Assembly: GCA_002416505.1 (NCBI GenBank)
Contig: DIAM01000013.1
Location: forward strand, 71,814 to 135,813
DNA from: Gammaproteobacteria bacterium UBA5078
Lineage (GTDB): Bacteria > Pseudomonadota > Gammaproteobacteria > Pseudomonadales > Pseudohongiellaceae
Direction of reading: 5' to 3'
Length of the DNA stretch: 64,000 nt
Numbering within the stretch: position 1 is the stretch's first letter; each line of letters starts with the position of its first letter. The notes under the pieces were generated by a model. The model ran no database searches. It was not told the origin of the DNA and was given only the letters and a program-made list of their open reading frames with translations. The position numbers and the translations under genes were made by a program. Below, piece by piece: positions 1-7,665 of this stretch.

Positions 1-2247
1 GCCGGTTGCCACTATTACTTTGCCTGCCAGCTTGTTATACAGCGCGCTATTGCTGAGACTCGTTTGATACTTTAATTCCTCGCCGGAGATGCCCGTCCAA
101 CGCCCCCATGTGATATCGAAGGCGCTGACGCCATTGATGAGGGTTCCCGAGTCTGCTTGGTTGCCACCGGTATTGATGACGAAGCCTGGGTTCTGGCTAT
201 ACAGCAAAATTTCCTTGTCAGCGATCTGTCTGTCTACTAGATTCCCGCCTGCGCCAATGCTAATGCCTAGATTCGAGGCGCCAGTGTTTGGTCCGACAAT
301 GGCGAATCCGCGATAGGTGAGGGCATCGATCTCGGTTTGCGTGATTGGGGCCGAGGTCTTGAGTAAGCTAGCACCGATAATGGAGTTCGAACTGACGCCT
401 ACTTCGTTGGCTCGAAAGCCAAGTACGAAGCCTTCGCCGGAGGTGCCTGTAAAGTTACCCGTTACCGTGCCCTCTACGTTGCGCGCATCGAGGGCAAATA
501 CATTCAACCCTCCGCTAAGTCCTGGAGCGTTGCCACTGCCTTCGCTAATACTGCCGCTAAGTGTCGAGGTGAACTTACCGCTTGATAGAGTCCCTGTGAA
601 CGATGCTGCCCATTCTTCCCAGGGATCGTTAGTATCGGTGCAACCACTTATGCCCATGCAAATATTCAGAGTGCCTGCCGTTACCGCACCTGTCGAAACA
701 TTCACGGTTAGAGAGCTGCTGATATCGTGTATCGCGGTGGAGCCCGTGTTCTTGTCCGCAACATAGCTGCCAGTGCCGGTATAGGTGACGTTGCCCACCA
801 GCTTGTTCAACGTGGCAGTATCTGTTGTTGGCGCGGACACCAAGATGAATGTAGTCAGGGTGTCTGATTCACTCCCCGCAAAGTTCTGCCAATAAGAGGG
901 GCTACCGGAGTTGCTTACCCATCTGCCCCATTGCACCGCCAGCCCATCGACTGTTGTAGCGACGTTCGAGCTAGTGGCACTGCCCGGGCGAATCGCTATA
1001 TTGTTTGATGAATCGCCGAAGAGCGTGGAGCTTGAGAAGTCGCTGGCATTGCCACTTTGTACTTCTGACAAGGAGTGGGATACAGCAACGCCTGCGCGGC
1101 CGGAGCTCGATAGGGAAGTAAGCTCGGCAGAGCTAAGTTCTGGCGTAGGGTCCGGTGCCGGTGCCGGAGCTGGGGCTGGCGCAGGAGCCGGGGCTGGTGC
1201 AGGAGCCGGGGTAGGGGCTGGAGCCGGGGTAGGGGCTGGAGCAGGAGCCGGAGTAGGGGCTGGAGCAGGAGCCGGAGTCGGCGCCGGCGCCGGAGTGTTC
1301 GGAATAGTGGGAGTGGGCGATGTGACGATGCGACCATCACCACTGTCATTGGGGTTTATTGTCAGTGAACTGGTCTGACCTTGCCCGGTGCCAGAGCGCG
1401 TGGTGGTGCCGGCGGTGGTGCCTGCAGTATTGCCAGGGACTACCCCGTTTACGGTGCGTTCATCGCGGATCGTGGCGGCAGTGGAGGCCGGTGGGATGGT
1501 GCGAGTTGAGCCGTCATCACTATCGCCGCCACCATTTGTATTGCCCCCGTCACCGCCATTGCTCGTGTCGTCTTCCTCTTCCTCGACGCTGCCGTCGTCG
1601 CTCACGTCAATGTCGATGATGCCATATTCGTCGGGAGTTCCCGGTAGTCCCAGAGGAGCGAGAATCGCCGAGGCGATGAAGGCGAAGTCGAAATTCTGGC
1701 CAACCCCGAGTTCGATGGAACCGCCATCATTAAAGACGAAGGTGCTGCCATCGAACACGCCTACGATCAAACCGTCTGGTGTAATGAGGGCCTGATGGTC
1801 CGTGCCGCGAATGCCGATGGTGGCGAAGGGGGTTTCGACGTTATAAGCCTCTTTCGCAATGCTACCGGTGATAGTGCGGAAGCCGCCCTGCAGTAGCGTC
1901 ATAGTCGCAGCGTCTGCCTCGCCCGTAGTCGATTGATAGGTGTACTCGGTAATCTCGAACACTGTGTCAGACTTCAGGCTGATGATTGCCGAGTCGGTGA
2001 GGCGAATCTGGGTAAAACCGGCGGGCCCGGTAATGATGGTGTCGCCAACGTAGAAATCGTCGCCACGCGCCAACACACGAGTACCTGCAGGGCTGAGGGC
2101 ATTGACCGAGCCGCTGACACGAATGACACGTCCCGCGATCTCCTCGTCTTCCTGTGCATGCACTACTGGATTGTAGAGGCTCAGGCACAGACAGAAGAAC
2201 CCGATATTGAGCAGCTTATAGAAGCGTTGTGTAAGTTCATCGTTCAT
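1..2247 (-). CDS. FecR-domain secreted/surface protein with Pro-Ala linker and beta-rich C-terminal modules (C-terminus beyond the window)
   Basis: The frame is open from the ATG at 2247 to the left edge (749 codons seen, no stop). Residues 1-32 look like a signal peptide ending in a VVHAQ cleavage site. Residues about 38-160 form a FecR domain, with the typical 'PFATIGIRGTDH' signature. An acidic Gly/Asp linker with runs of E and D follows, then a long Pro-Ala-Pro-Thr stretch. The remainder is Ser/Thr/Gly-rich and beta-like. It contains the motif 'VQWGRWVS' and a second copy 'ITWGRWTG' about 270 residues later, so the C-terminal module appears duplicated; between them lies a Gly-patterned barrel-like segment ('EGTVTGNFTGTSGEGFVLGF'). 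The gene starts 46 bp after the Slam-like gene on the same strand, so they probably form an operon and this may be its secreted cargo. FecR domains usually sense or bind at the cell surface; the ligand is unknown. The FecR call is firm, the cargo role is inference. Confidence 0.8.
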   Translation of the reverse strand, partial: MNDELTQRFYKLLNIGFFCLCLSLYNPVVHAQEDEEIAGRVIRVSGSVNALSPAGTRVLARGDDFYVGDTIITGPAGFTQIRLTDSAIISLKSDTVFEITEYTYQSTTGEADAATMTLLQGGFRTITGSIAKEAYNVETPFATIGIRGTDHQALITPDGLIVGVFDGSTFVFNDGGSIELGVGQNFDFAFIASAILAPLGLPGTPDEYGIIDIDVSDDGSVEEEEDDTSNGGDGGNTNGGGDSDDGSTRTIPPASTAATIRDERTVNGVVPGNTAGTTAGTTTRSGTGQGQTSSLTINPNDSGDGRIVTSPTPTIPNTPAPAPTPAPAPAPTPAPAPAPTPAPAPTPAPAPAPAPAPAPAPAPAPDPTPELSSAELTSLSSSGRAGVAVSHSLSEVQSGNASDFSSSTLFGDSSNNIAIRPGSATSSNVATTVDGLAVQWGRWVSNSGSPSYWQNFAGSESDTLTTFILVSAPTTDTATLNKLVGNVTYTGTGSYVADKNTGSTAIHDISSSLTVNVSTGAVTAGTLNICMGISGCTDTNDPWEEWAASFTGTLSSGKFTSTLSGSISEGSGNAPGLSGGLNVFALDARNVEGTVTGNFTGTSGEGFVLGFRANEVGVSSNSIIGASLLKTSAPITQTEIDALTYRGFAIVGPNTGASNLGISIGAGGNLVDRQIADKEILLYSQNPGFVINTGGNQADSGTLINGVSAFDITWGRWTGISGEELKYQTSLSNSALYNKLAGKVIVATG
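1150..1290. repeat. Degenerate hexanucleotide tandem repeat encoding a Pro-Ala-Pro-Thr linker
   Basis: The plus strand is a run of GGAGCN/GGGGCT hexamers, some grouped as 18-24 bp units around GTAGGGGCTGGAGC. On the minus strand it encodes alternating Pro-Ala and Pro-Thr dipeptides between the FecR half and the C-terminal modules of the protein above. The unit length is a multiple of three, so length change would alter linker length without shifting frame. Confidence 0.85.
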
Positions 2248-2293
2248 ATTTTGGCTCGTCGTTCGTTCGGCGTTAGTGTGCTCAGTCCCTTCT

Positions 2294-3640
2294 TTACATC
2301 TGGAACTGCAGGCCTAGTTGATATTTAAAACGTGTGTATTCGAATAGCGTGATATTGCTGCTGGCTTCGTTGTAGGCCATCTCGGAGTTAATGGATAGGC
2401 GGCGCGAATACTGCCAAGTCCAGCCTATTGCGGCCGAGACATTGTCATCGCTGCGCACATCATTGAAGAAAATTGGGTGCTCAGCGTCATAGCCCGTGCT
2501 CTGGTAGGACAGTCTTGCATAGGGTGTGTGTGTGCCGTTTAGACGCCACAATACGCTATGGGATAAGCCGTAGTAGTCCCGCCCATTGTGCTCGCCTCGC
2601 GAATCAAGCGCGACGTCTTGGGCATAGAACAAGGTGAAGGTATTGGTAAATTTCTCGCTCAACTTAGTGAGTGAGCCGGAGAGCAGTAGTTGATTCGTGT
2701 CTTTAAGATTGCTCAACGGGGATTCGGGCGTATTGACATTGCGGGTCGTCGATAGGGCACCCGAGAGGCCTTGATACCAGCCATTTTCACCGGCTCTCTG
2801 CCAGGAATTATTGAAACGATAGGTGTTCTGGAAGCGCTCGCTGTCTAGAAACACGGTCTGCACCTGCAGGCTATGTCGGAACCGATGCTGCTCGTTGCCA
2901 TAACCGTAGGACAGATCGCCCAAGACGTAGTCGATGTCGAACTGGTCTGTAGATTGATTGTCGTGGCGATTGGCCACTAGAGTGAGATCGAGGGCGCGAT
3001 CGCGAGAGAAGGGCTTCTTGTAGGCTAAATTAACGGTGACATCCATGAAGTTATCGGCGGTTTTTAGCCCTTCCGAATTTAACTCGATCTCTCCAATTAG
3101 GGGTGTGTCGATTAGACCATTGCTAGTGGCGCTGTTGATATTGTCGTCGTGGCCAATAACGGGGGCAAGGGCGAAACTGAAGGTCGCCTTACGAGTATTG
3201 CGCCGCTCTTCGATGAGGTTTAAGAACGCGCGTATATTGTCCTGCACATTCTCTGGTGGATTGCTTGCGAGCACTTCGTTGAACAGCGTCTCGGAGGCTG
3301 CTAGGTTATTCGTCAGCAGATAGGCACGCGCCAGCTCTAGCCGTGCGCGTTGTCGGGTGACGTTGCGCGGGGCGGTATTGGCGACGCGCTCGAAGGCAAA
3401 GACGGATTCGTTGGCATTGCCACTCTCTATGGCCGCGATGCCGAACAGGAAGTCGAAGTCGGTGTCGCCCTCCCACGCTTCTAGATCGCTGGTTGCGAGG
3501 GTGTACGCCTCCTCATAACGTTCTGCCGTAATGAGCTCGTTCAATTGCGTATTCGGGGGGAGGTTTTCTTGAGCATACGCCAGATGAGACGCCAGACTCG
3601 CGGACAATGTGGCTAAAGCGAATATTTTCTGGGTTCTCAT
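2294..3640 (-). CDS. Slam/DUF560-like outer-membrane protein (putative type XI secretion translocon)
   Basis: 448 residues. Residues 1-23 form a signal peptide ending in AYAQ. Residues about 30-150 are helical with TPR-like repeats ('AERYEEAYTLATSDLEAW', 'LELARAYLLTNNLAASETLF'). Residues about 155-448 show alternating aromatic beta strands and end in 'LGLQFQM', typical of an outer-membrane barrel. A periplasmic TPR domain followed by a roughly 290-residue barrel is the architecture of surface lipoprotein assembly modulators (Slam, DUF560, type XI secretion), which move partner proteins across the outer membrane. The FecR-domain gene directly downstream is a natural candidate substrate. No lipoprotein signal is seen in that partner, so if this is a Slam its cargo would be a soluble or otherwise attached protein. 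Assignment rests on architecture and context; a TPR-plus-barrel protein of another family is possible. Confidence 0.6.
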   Translation of the reverse strand: MRTQKIFALATLSASLASHLAYAQENLPPNTQLNELITAERYEEAYTLATSDLEAWEGDTDFDFLFGIAAIESGNANESVFAFERVANTAPRNVTRQRARLELARAYLLTNNLAASETLFNEVLASNPPENVQDNIRAFLNLIEERRNTRKATFSFALAPVIGHDDNINSATSNGLIDTPLIGEIELNSEGLKTADNFMDVTVNLAYKKPFSRDRALDLTLVANRHDNQSTDQFDIDYVLGDLSYGYGNEQHRFRHSLQVQTVFLDSERFQNTYRFNNSWQRAGENGWYQGLSGALSTTRNVNTPESPLSNLKDTNQLLLSGSLTKLSEKFTNTFTLFYAQDVALDSRGEHNGRDYYGLSHSVLWRLNGTHTPYARLSYQSTGYDAEHPIFFNDVRSDDNVSAAIGWTWQYSRRLSINSEMAYNEASSNITLFEYTRFKYQLGLQFQM

Positions 3641-3927
3641 AGATAGAGCGATCCGTTCCGATGAGATTTAGTCAATTGAATAGCGAGAATGCCGAGCATA
3701 GTAGAGGCTACTTGCAGCGATTTTGAGTGAAAGTAATTTTATACAACATTACATGGTATGCAGCAGTTTTAATACTTTTGGCAACATTTGCTTGCTCAAT
3801 GTGTGACGCAGCTCGAAACCAAAGTGCTCAGTGTCGAACTAGGCCTACCCTATATGTCGGTAAAAATGCGCAAAACTTTGACAAATTTTGAGTGTAACGC
3901 TACTTTGCCTCGCAATTGGAGGCCGAT

Positions 3928-4734
3928 GTGCTGAAGCTATTGAAGATGAGTCAAGTAGTCGTGGGAGTCGGGATCGCGATGGGCGCTCACGCCCAGCAAT
4001 CCGAGTCGCAGGCGCCGAGCAATGATCTGTCATTCGGGGCCTATTACAGCAAAGGCGACTATGGCCAAACCCTCGATACCTCCATCTATTATTTCCCTCT
4101 CTCCTACGAGCGCTCCTTCGGCAATTGGAGCGTTCAGGCGAGCGTGCCCTATCTTGAGATTTCTGGTGCCGGCAATGTGTTAGTAAACGTCGGGGGTATC
4201 GGCAGGGAGGAGCTAGAAGTACTCGACAATCCTGTCGTGTCGGGCAGCAATCGAGGCGTGGGCGACACGGTTCTCAGTGCGACCTATCAACTACCCGCGA
4301 TCTCGGGCTTGACGCCGTTCTTCGACTTGGGGTTTGAGGTCAAGCTACCCACCGCGAACGAGGATAAGGCTCTGGGTACTGGGGCCTATGACTATGGGGT
4401 GCAGCTAGACGCCTACCAACAAGTGGGACAGACCACACTATTTGCTACGCTAGGCTATAAAATGCGCGGCAGATCGGATTTGTTTAGCAGCATGACGGAT
4501 TCGGGGTTTGTGTCCCTAGGCTTCGCTAGGCCGCTGAGTGAGCGACTTAGCGCTGGCCTCATCTATGACTTTCGCGAAGCCGCGTCTCAGACCTCTGCGG
4601 AAACCCATGAGCTATTGCCCTATGTGTCTTGGGCAATCGCCAACGAATGGACACTGATGTCCTATGTGGTAAAGGGCTTTACGGAGGATAGCGCTGACAT
4701 CGCCGTCGGCGTGCAACTCAATTATCGCTGGTAG
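3928..4734 (+). CDS. Small outer-membrane beta-barrel protein, transporter-like
   Basis: About 268 residues from a GTG start at 3928, chosen because GGAGG (3918-3922) lies 5 nt upstream; a TTG at 3916 and an ATG at 3946 are in-frame alternatives. The N-terminus is a signal peptide ending in 'GAHAQQ'. The rest is alternating strands rich in Tyr/Phe/Trp/Gly ('LSFGAYYSKGDYG', 'FATLGYKMRGRSD') with a C-terminal Trp ('QLNYRW'), as expected for an outer-membrane barrel recognised by BAM. It resembles generic 'transporter' or phenol-degradation-type outer-membrane proteins, but no substrate can be named. It is divergent from the Slam-like gene, with 287 bp between the two starts; a TTGACA (3878-3883) with a poor -10 (TACTTT, 3901-3906) lies upstream, which would leave a very short leader. 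Confidence 0.65.
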   Translation: MLKLLKMSQVVVGVGIAMGAHAQQSESQAPSNDLSFGAYYSKGDYGQTLDTSIYYFPLSYERSFGNWSVQASVPYLEISGAGNVLVNVGGIGREELEVLDNPVVSGSNRGVGDTVLSATYQLPAISGLTPFFDLGFEVKLPTANEDKALGTGAYDYGVQLDAYQQVGQTTLFATLGYKMRGRSDLFSSMTDSGFVSLGFARPLSERLSAGLIYDFREAASQTSAETHELLPYVSWAIANEWTLMSYVVKGFTEDSADIAVGVQLNYRW

Positions 4735-4753
4735 GGCATCGCTCCACAACGCC

Positions 4754-5560
4754 CTAGATGCGCATCGGTTGCACGCGCGGCGGCATTAATGCTGGTCGCT
4801 CGATAGGGCGAATGCGCTGGAATGGCGGTAGGTCGGGGCGCTGAATGCGTTCAGGCAGGCCATCTCGGTCACGCGTCTGATCGCTTGCTTGTTGTTCTGT
4901 ATCGAGTTTCACCGCAATAGTCTCCGCGATCTGCTGCTCGTTCTCACGTAGCGGCTCACTCAACTCGAGCTTGTCTTCCTCTGCCGCTGTAGAGGCAATC
5001 TGGCGCTGCTCTTGCTGGGCTGCGTCGCTGTCCTGGACGGGGTTCTGCGGACGCTGCAGGGTATCCATTTCAGGTTGCTCGGCGGCATTGGAAAGCTCTA
5101 CCAATTGCAGGTCGGCAAGGTCTTGCTTATCGGTGGGTGTGCTGTCCTGCATTACTTCTGGGCTCTGCGCGATCTCGATGCGCGTCTGCTCGACAAGAGG
5201 ATTGCTATCGATCGCTTCGATCACGCGATCGCTCAGCTCACTTGACGCCGGGTCCTGCGCGAGAATGATAGGCGCAGACGCATCGCCCGGGGGGATGCGG
5301 AATTGTGGTGTCTTGCGTTGTTCTTCTGAGTCTGTGCTGGTGAAGAAGGGGGAGGGCCCGCCAGTGCCACCGAAGCCGCTGCCACCGAACTCACCAGATT
5401 TACCGGTGCCGCCCATGCCGCTGCCGCCATCGCCGCCGTCACCGCCGCTGCGCACCTTGCCGAGTGAGCCTGTCGTGATAAGCAGTGTCGCGAGGAATAG
5501 GAGTATGGCCAACAGTAGCGTGGCGGGATAGGTGCGCATGGCTAAAATAGCTTTAGGCAT
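4754..5560 (-). CDS. Membrane-anchored Gly-rich/low-complexity protein of unknown function
   Basis: 268 residues from the ATG at 5560, preceded by an AGGGAGAG ribosome-binding site. The start overlaps the stop of the upstream DUF6502 gene by 8 nt, so the two are translationally coupled. One transmembrane segment lies at about residues 9-28 ('TLLLAILLFLATLLITTG'). A Gly-rich stretch follows with repeated GGTG/GGSG motifs, then a long Gln/Glu/Asp-rich region with little predicted fold. The C-terminus is a basic Pro/Arg tail with repeats like 'RIRPIERP'. The likely topology is an inner-membrane anchor with the disordered part in the periplasm. I do not recognise the family. Strict coupling suggests it works with the DUF6502 protein. 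Confidence 0.65.
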   Translation of the reverse strand: MPKAILAMRTYPATLLLAILLFLATLLITTGSLGKVRSGGDGGDGGSGMGGTGKSGEFGGSGFGGTGGPSPFFTSTDSEEQRKTPQFRIPPGDASAPIILAQDPASSELSDRVIEAIDSNPLVEQTRIEIAQSPEVMQDSTPTDKQDLADLQLVELSNAAEQPEMDTLQRPQNPVQDSDAAQQEQRQIASTAAEEDKLELSEPLRENEQQIAETIAVKLDTEQQASDQTRDRDGLPERIQRPDLPPFQRIRPIERPALMPPRVQPMRI

Positions 5561-6437
5561 TCTGCTCTCCCTCGCGATCGGCCGATTCTTCATTTAGGAC
5601 GGCGTTATAGTTAAACACCCCAAAGTTCATGCGATAGTTCCTGTCTTCCCCTTTCTCGTCACGTTGCTGCAGGGTCAAGGCGGCCTTGTTGAGTGTGTTT
5701 AAGGCCTGCATTCCTGCGGTATTGGCGAGTGATGCGAGCTCCTGAATCGACTCATGGGATAGCTTGTCATAATAAACACTTCTATCGAAATAGGAAGGCG
5801 TGTTGCCCGTCAAATTGTGTGCGCTAGCGCTGAGATGGTCGTGTAGATTCTTGCCGAAGTAGAAGGCCTTCTCGTCGAAGCCTTTCTCCGGAGTGAAGGC
5901 CCCGGTATTGAGCCTCACCTTATTGTCGCCGTCTAGGGTGGCAATCCCAAGATTGAGCCACTCATCGAGGATCACGCGGGGGCGGATGTCCTGTTTACAC
6001 ACCAACTCCACGAGGTCATCGAAGGTCTTCTCCTTAGTGGCTTTGACTGCGGTTCGCAGCGGCAGGGCCAATGGCAGGCCCTCTTTGTCCCAGAACTCCT
6101 TGGAACCGAGCCAATACGCGATCAGTTGCCCGCCGATGGAGATGTTCTTGGGCGTATTGAGATCTTCATTGAGTTCACTGCGCAAGCGTTTAACGTCTTT
6201 GCGGTGCACGCCAGTGAGCAGGTTAATGCGGCTATCGGTTTGGCGTTTGTCATCCATGCCGAATTCTTGGTCCGCCACCTCGACGTAGAGGCCTTTCAAG
6301 AGATTTACGAGGAAGGGGTAAGTGATTTGAAATGTCAGTAGTAGGCGCACCACTGGGCGCAAAATTTTGCGAATAGCCGCCACTAGCACCGCTGGGGGCT
6401 GCGAGGAAATGCTGAGATTTTCATCAGGTCGCGTCAT
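5553..6437 (-). CDS. DUF6502-type protein, uncharacterised
   Basis: 294 residues from the ATG at 6437; an upstream in-frame GTG at 6476 would lie inside a palindromic operator, so the ATG is preferred. The N-terminal half has a winged-helix-like appearance ('TDSRINLLTGVHRKDVKRLRSEL' followed by 'IAYWLGSKEFWDKEGLPLALPL'), which is the hallmark I associate with the DUF6502 family of gammaproteobacteria; 'GVHRKDVKRL' looks like a DNA-recognition helix. The C-terminal part is helical with repeated Asn/Ala ('AGMQALNTLNKAALTLQQRDEKG'). No catalytic motif is seen. It is the first gene of a two-gene operon with the Gly-rich membrane protein and is divergent from the pseudo-hydrolase. A regulatory DNA-binding role is inference. 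Confidence 0.6.
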   Translation of the reverse strand: MTRPDENLSISSQPPAVLVAAIRKILRPVVRLLLTFQITYPFLVNLLKGLYVEVADQEFGMDDKRQTDSRINLLTGVHRKDVKRLRSELNEDLNTPKNISIGGQLIAYWLGSKEFWDKEGLPLALPLRTAVKATKEKTFDDLVELVCKQDIRPRVILDEWLNLGIATLDGDNKVRLNTGAFTPEKGFDEKAFYFGKNLHDHLSASAHNLTGNTPSYFDRSVYYDKLSHESIQELASLANTAGMQALNTLNKAALTLQQRDEKGEDRNYRMNFGVFNYNAVLNEESADREGEQNA

Positions 6438-6459
6438 AGGCGGCAAGTATAGCCTAAGG

Positions 6460-6476
6460 GTGGGAATATATCCCAC
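6460..6476. promoter_or_regulatory. 17-bp palindrome, operator copy A
   Basis: GTGGGAATATATCCCAC is a dyad of GTGGGA and TCCCAC arms around 5 bp. It lies 23 bp upstream of the DUF6502 ATG, where a repressor would block transcription or initiation. A near-identical palindrome lies 93 bp away (6553-6569). The regulator is not known. Confidence 0.65.
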
Positions 6477-6513
6477 ATCTTTATGCGATGTAGTAAACCT
6501 GGGATTTAAAAGA

Positions 6514-6531
6514 AAGTGATCGAGATCACTT
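6514..6531. promoter_or_regulatory. CRP/Vfr-like palindrome
   Basis: AAGTGATCGAGATCACTT is a perfect 18-bp inverted repeat with the GTGA-N6-TCAC core of CRP-family sites. It sits between the two 17-bp palindromes in the divergent promoter region. Assignment to CRP/Vfr is by motif only. Confidence 0.6.
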
Positions 6532-6552
6532 CCTGCGCATCTTTAGATTGAC

Positions 6553-6569
6553 GTGGGAATAATTCCCAC
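6553..6569. promoter_or_regulatory. 17-bp palindrome, operator copy B
   Basis: GTGGGAATAATTCCCAC is perfectly symmetric around its central A. It shares the GTGGGA/TCCCAC arms with copy A and lies about 90 bp upstream of the likely start of the rightward alpha/beta-hydrolase-like gene. Confidence 0.65.
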
Positions 6570-6660
6570 CTATTCTGCGCTCATGGTTGTAGCACAGTGC
6601 TCACGAGGACTCTGCGAAAAGGCACCAAAGTGTCACTATCAACAAGATGCGGGTAGAGGG

Positions 6661-7665
6661 ATGCATTCACACTTATTAGACGATCGCAGTCATGGCCAAG
6701 CAGGCATAGATGCCTCAAGTCGCTGCGAAGACGTAAGATTAGTTAACCTGCCAGATGGCCGTCGACTCGCCTACACGGAGTTTGGTGAGCGCACCGGCTA
6801 CCCTCTGTTTCATTGCCATAGCCATGGCAGCTCTCGCCTCGAAGCCGCTAGTTTCCACCGCGACGCCAAACAAGCCGGTTTCCGTATCATTGCAGTGGAC
6901 CGTCCTGGCATCGGCCTCTCCGATTTCAATGCTAAAACCAGCGTCGCCGCTTTCGCAGAGGATTTGTCATTCCTCGCGCAGCAGCTGCGTTGCGCCCGCT
7001 TCGGTTTGCTCGCCAATGGCGCGGGCACGGCCTATGCCTTGGCGATGGCGAATATGAATCCTGAGCGAGTCAGCGTGCTGTTGGGTATGTCCAGCTCATT
7101 CCCGGTGTTCACGGAGCAGGGCAGTGTCTTGCAAAGGGTGTTGCGCAGCACCGCGGCGACGGCACTGAAGAGCTCGATTTTGCTGCGCCATTGGCGCGGC
7201 GCGTTGTCCCATGACCGCTATCTACAGCGTCTATTGGAGTCTCTGTCCTATGCGGACAGGCGCGTGTTTGAAAACCCGAGGGTGTTGGAGCTGGTCGAGA
7301 ACGACGTTCGCGAGGCGTTGCGGCAAGGCGCTCGCGGTGTCGCGAGTGATAGTGCTCTGCAATTCTCTTCTCTGCCACTGAATTTCGCGCGACTACAGAC
7401 GCCGTGCCATTTCTGGCAGGGCAGTGCCGAGGGCAGTAGTGTGCGAGTGCGTGCAGAGCGATTTATAGCCAGGCTCTCCAATGCTAGTCTGCACGAAGTC
7501 ATTAACCGAGGGCGATATTTTTACTTACGCTATATGGAAGATGTATTCGCACAGGCTAACCTCTTGCTCGATCGCGGTAAGAAACCCCAAATACAACAAC
7601 AGGCCTTTGCCACTGCCCAAATGCCACAGCTCGTGCAGCCTCGCGCTAAACGCATTAGCCGCTAG
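6661..7665 (+). CDS. Alpha/beta-hydrolase-fold protein with apparently lost catalytic triad
   Basis: 334 residues from the ATG at 6661, placed after AGAGGG; in-frame starts at 6583 and 6553 would add 26 or 36 residues, and the latter would fall inside palindrome B. The fold is clear: an oxyanion-loop segment 'FHCHSHGSSRLEA', then 'IIAVDRPGIGLSDF', the usual strand-4 signature. At the nucleophile elbow, where relatives have GxSxG, this protein reads 'LLANGAGTAYALA', with Gly in the Ser position. The acid region reads 'FWQGSAEGSSV' without the usual Asp, and the His loop reads 'VINRGRYFYL', with Arg where His is expected. All three catalytic positions therefore seem replaced. It may bind a ligand or act as a regulator rather than an enzyme. 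Its stop overlaps that of the convergent HD-GYP gene by a few bases. Confidence 0.7.
   Translation: MHSHLLDDRSHGQAGIDASSRCEDVRLVNLPDGRRLAYTEFGERTGYPLFHCHSHGSSRLEAASFHRDAKQAGFRIIAVDRPGIGLSDFNAKTSVAAFAEDLSFLAQQLRCARFGLLANGAGTAYALAMANMNPERVSVLLGMSSSFPVFTEQGSVLQRVLRSTAATALKSSILLRHWRGALSHDRYLQRLLESLSYADRRVFENPRVLELVENDVREALRQGARGVASDSALQFSSLPLNFARLQTPCHFWQGSAEGSSVRVRAERFIARLSNASLHEVINRGRYFYLRYMEDVFAQANLLLDRGKKPQIQQQAFATAQMPQLVQPRAKRISR

Noticed and set aside
1150..1290. Possible CRISPR array
   Set aside because: The repeats are contiguous hexamers without unique spacers and lie within a coding frame.
89..1795. Several plus-strand ORFs, including an Ala-Gly repeat protein
   Set aside because: They are antisense shadows of the FecR-domain gene, which has a signal peptide, a recognised domain and an unbroken frame.
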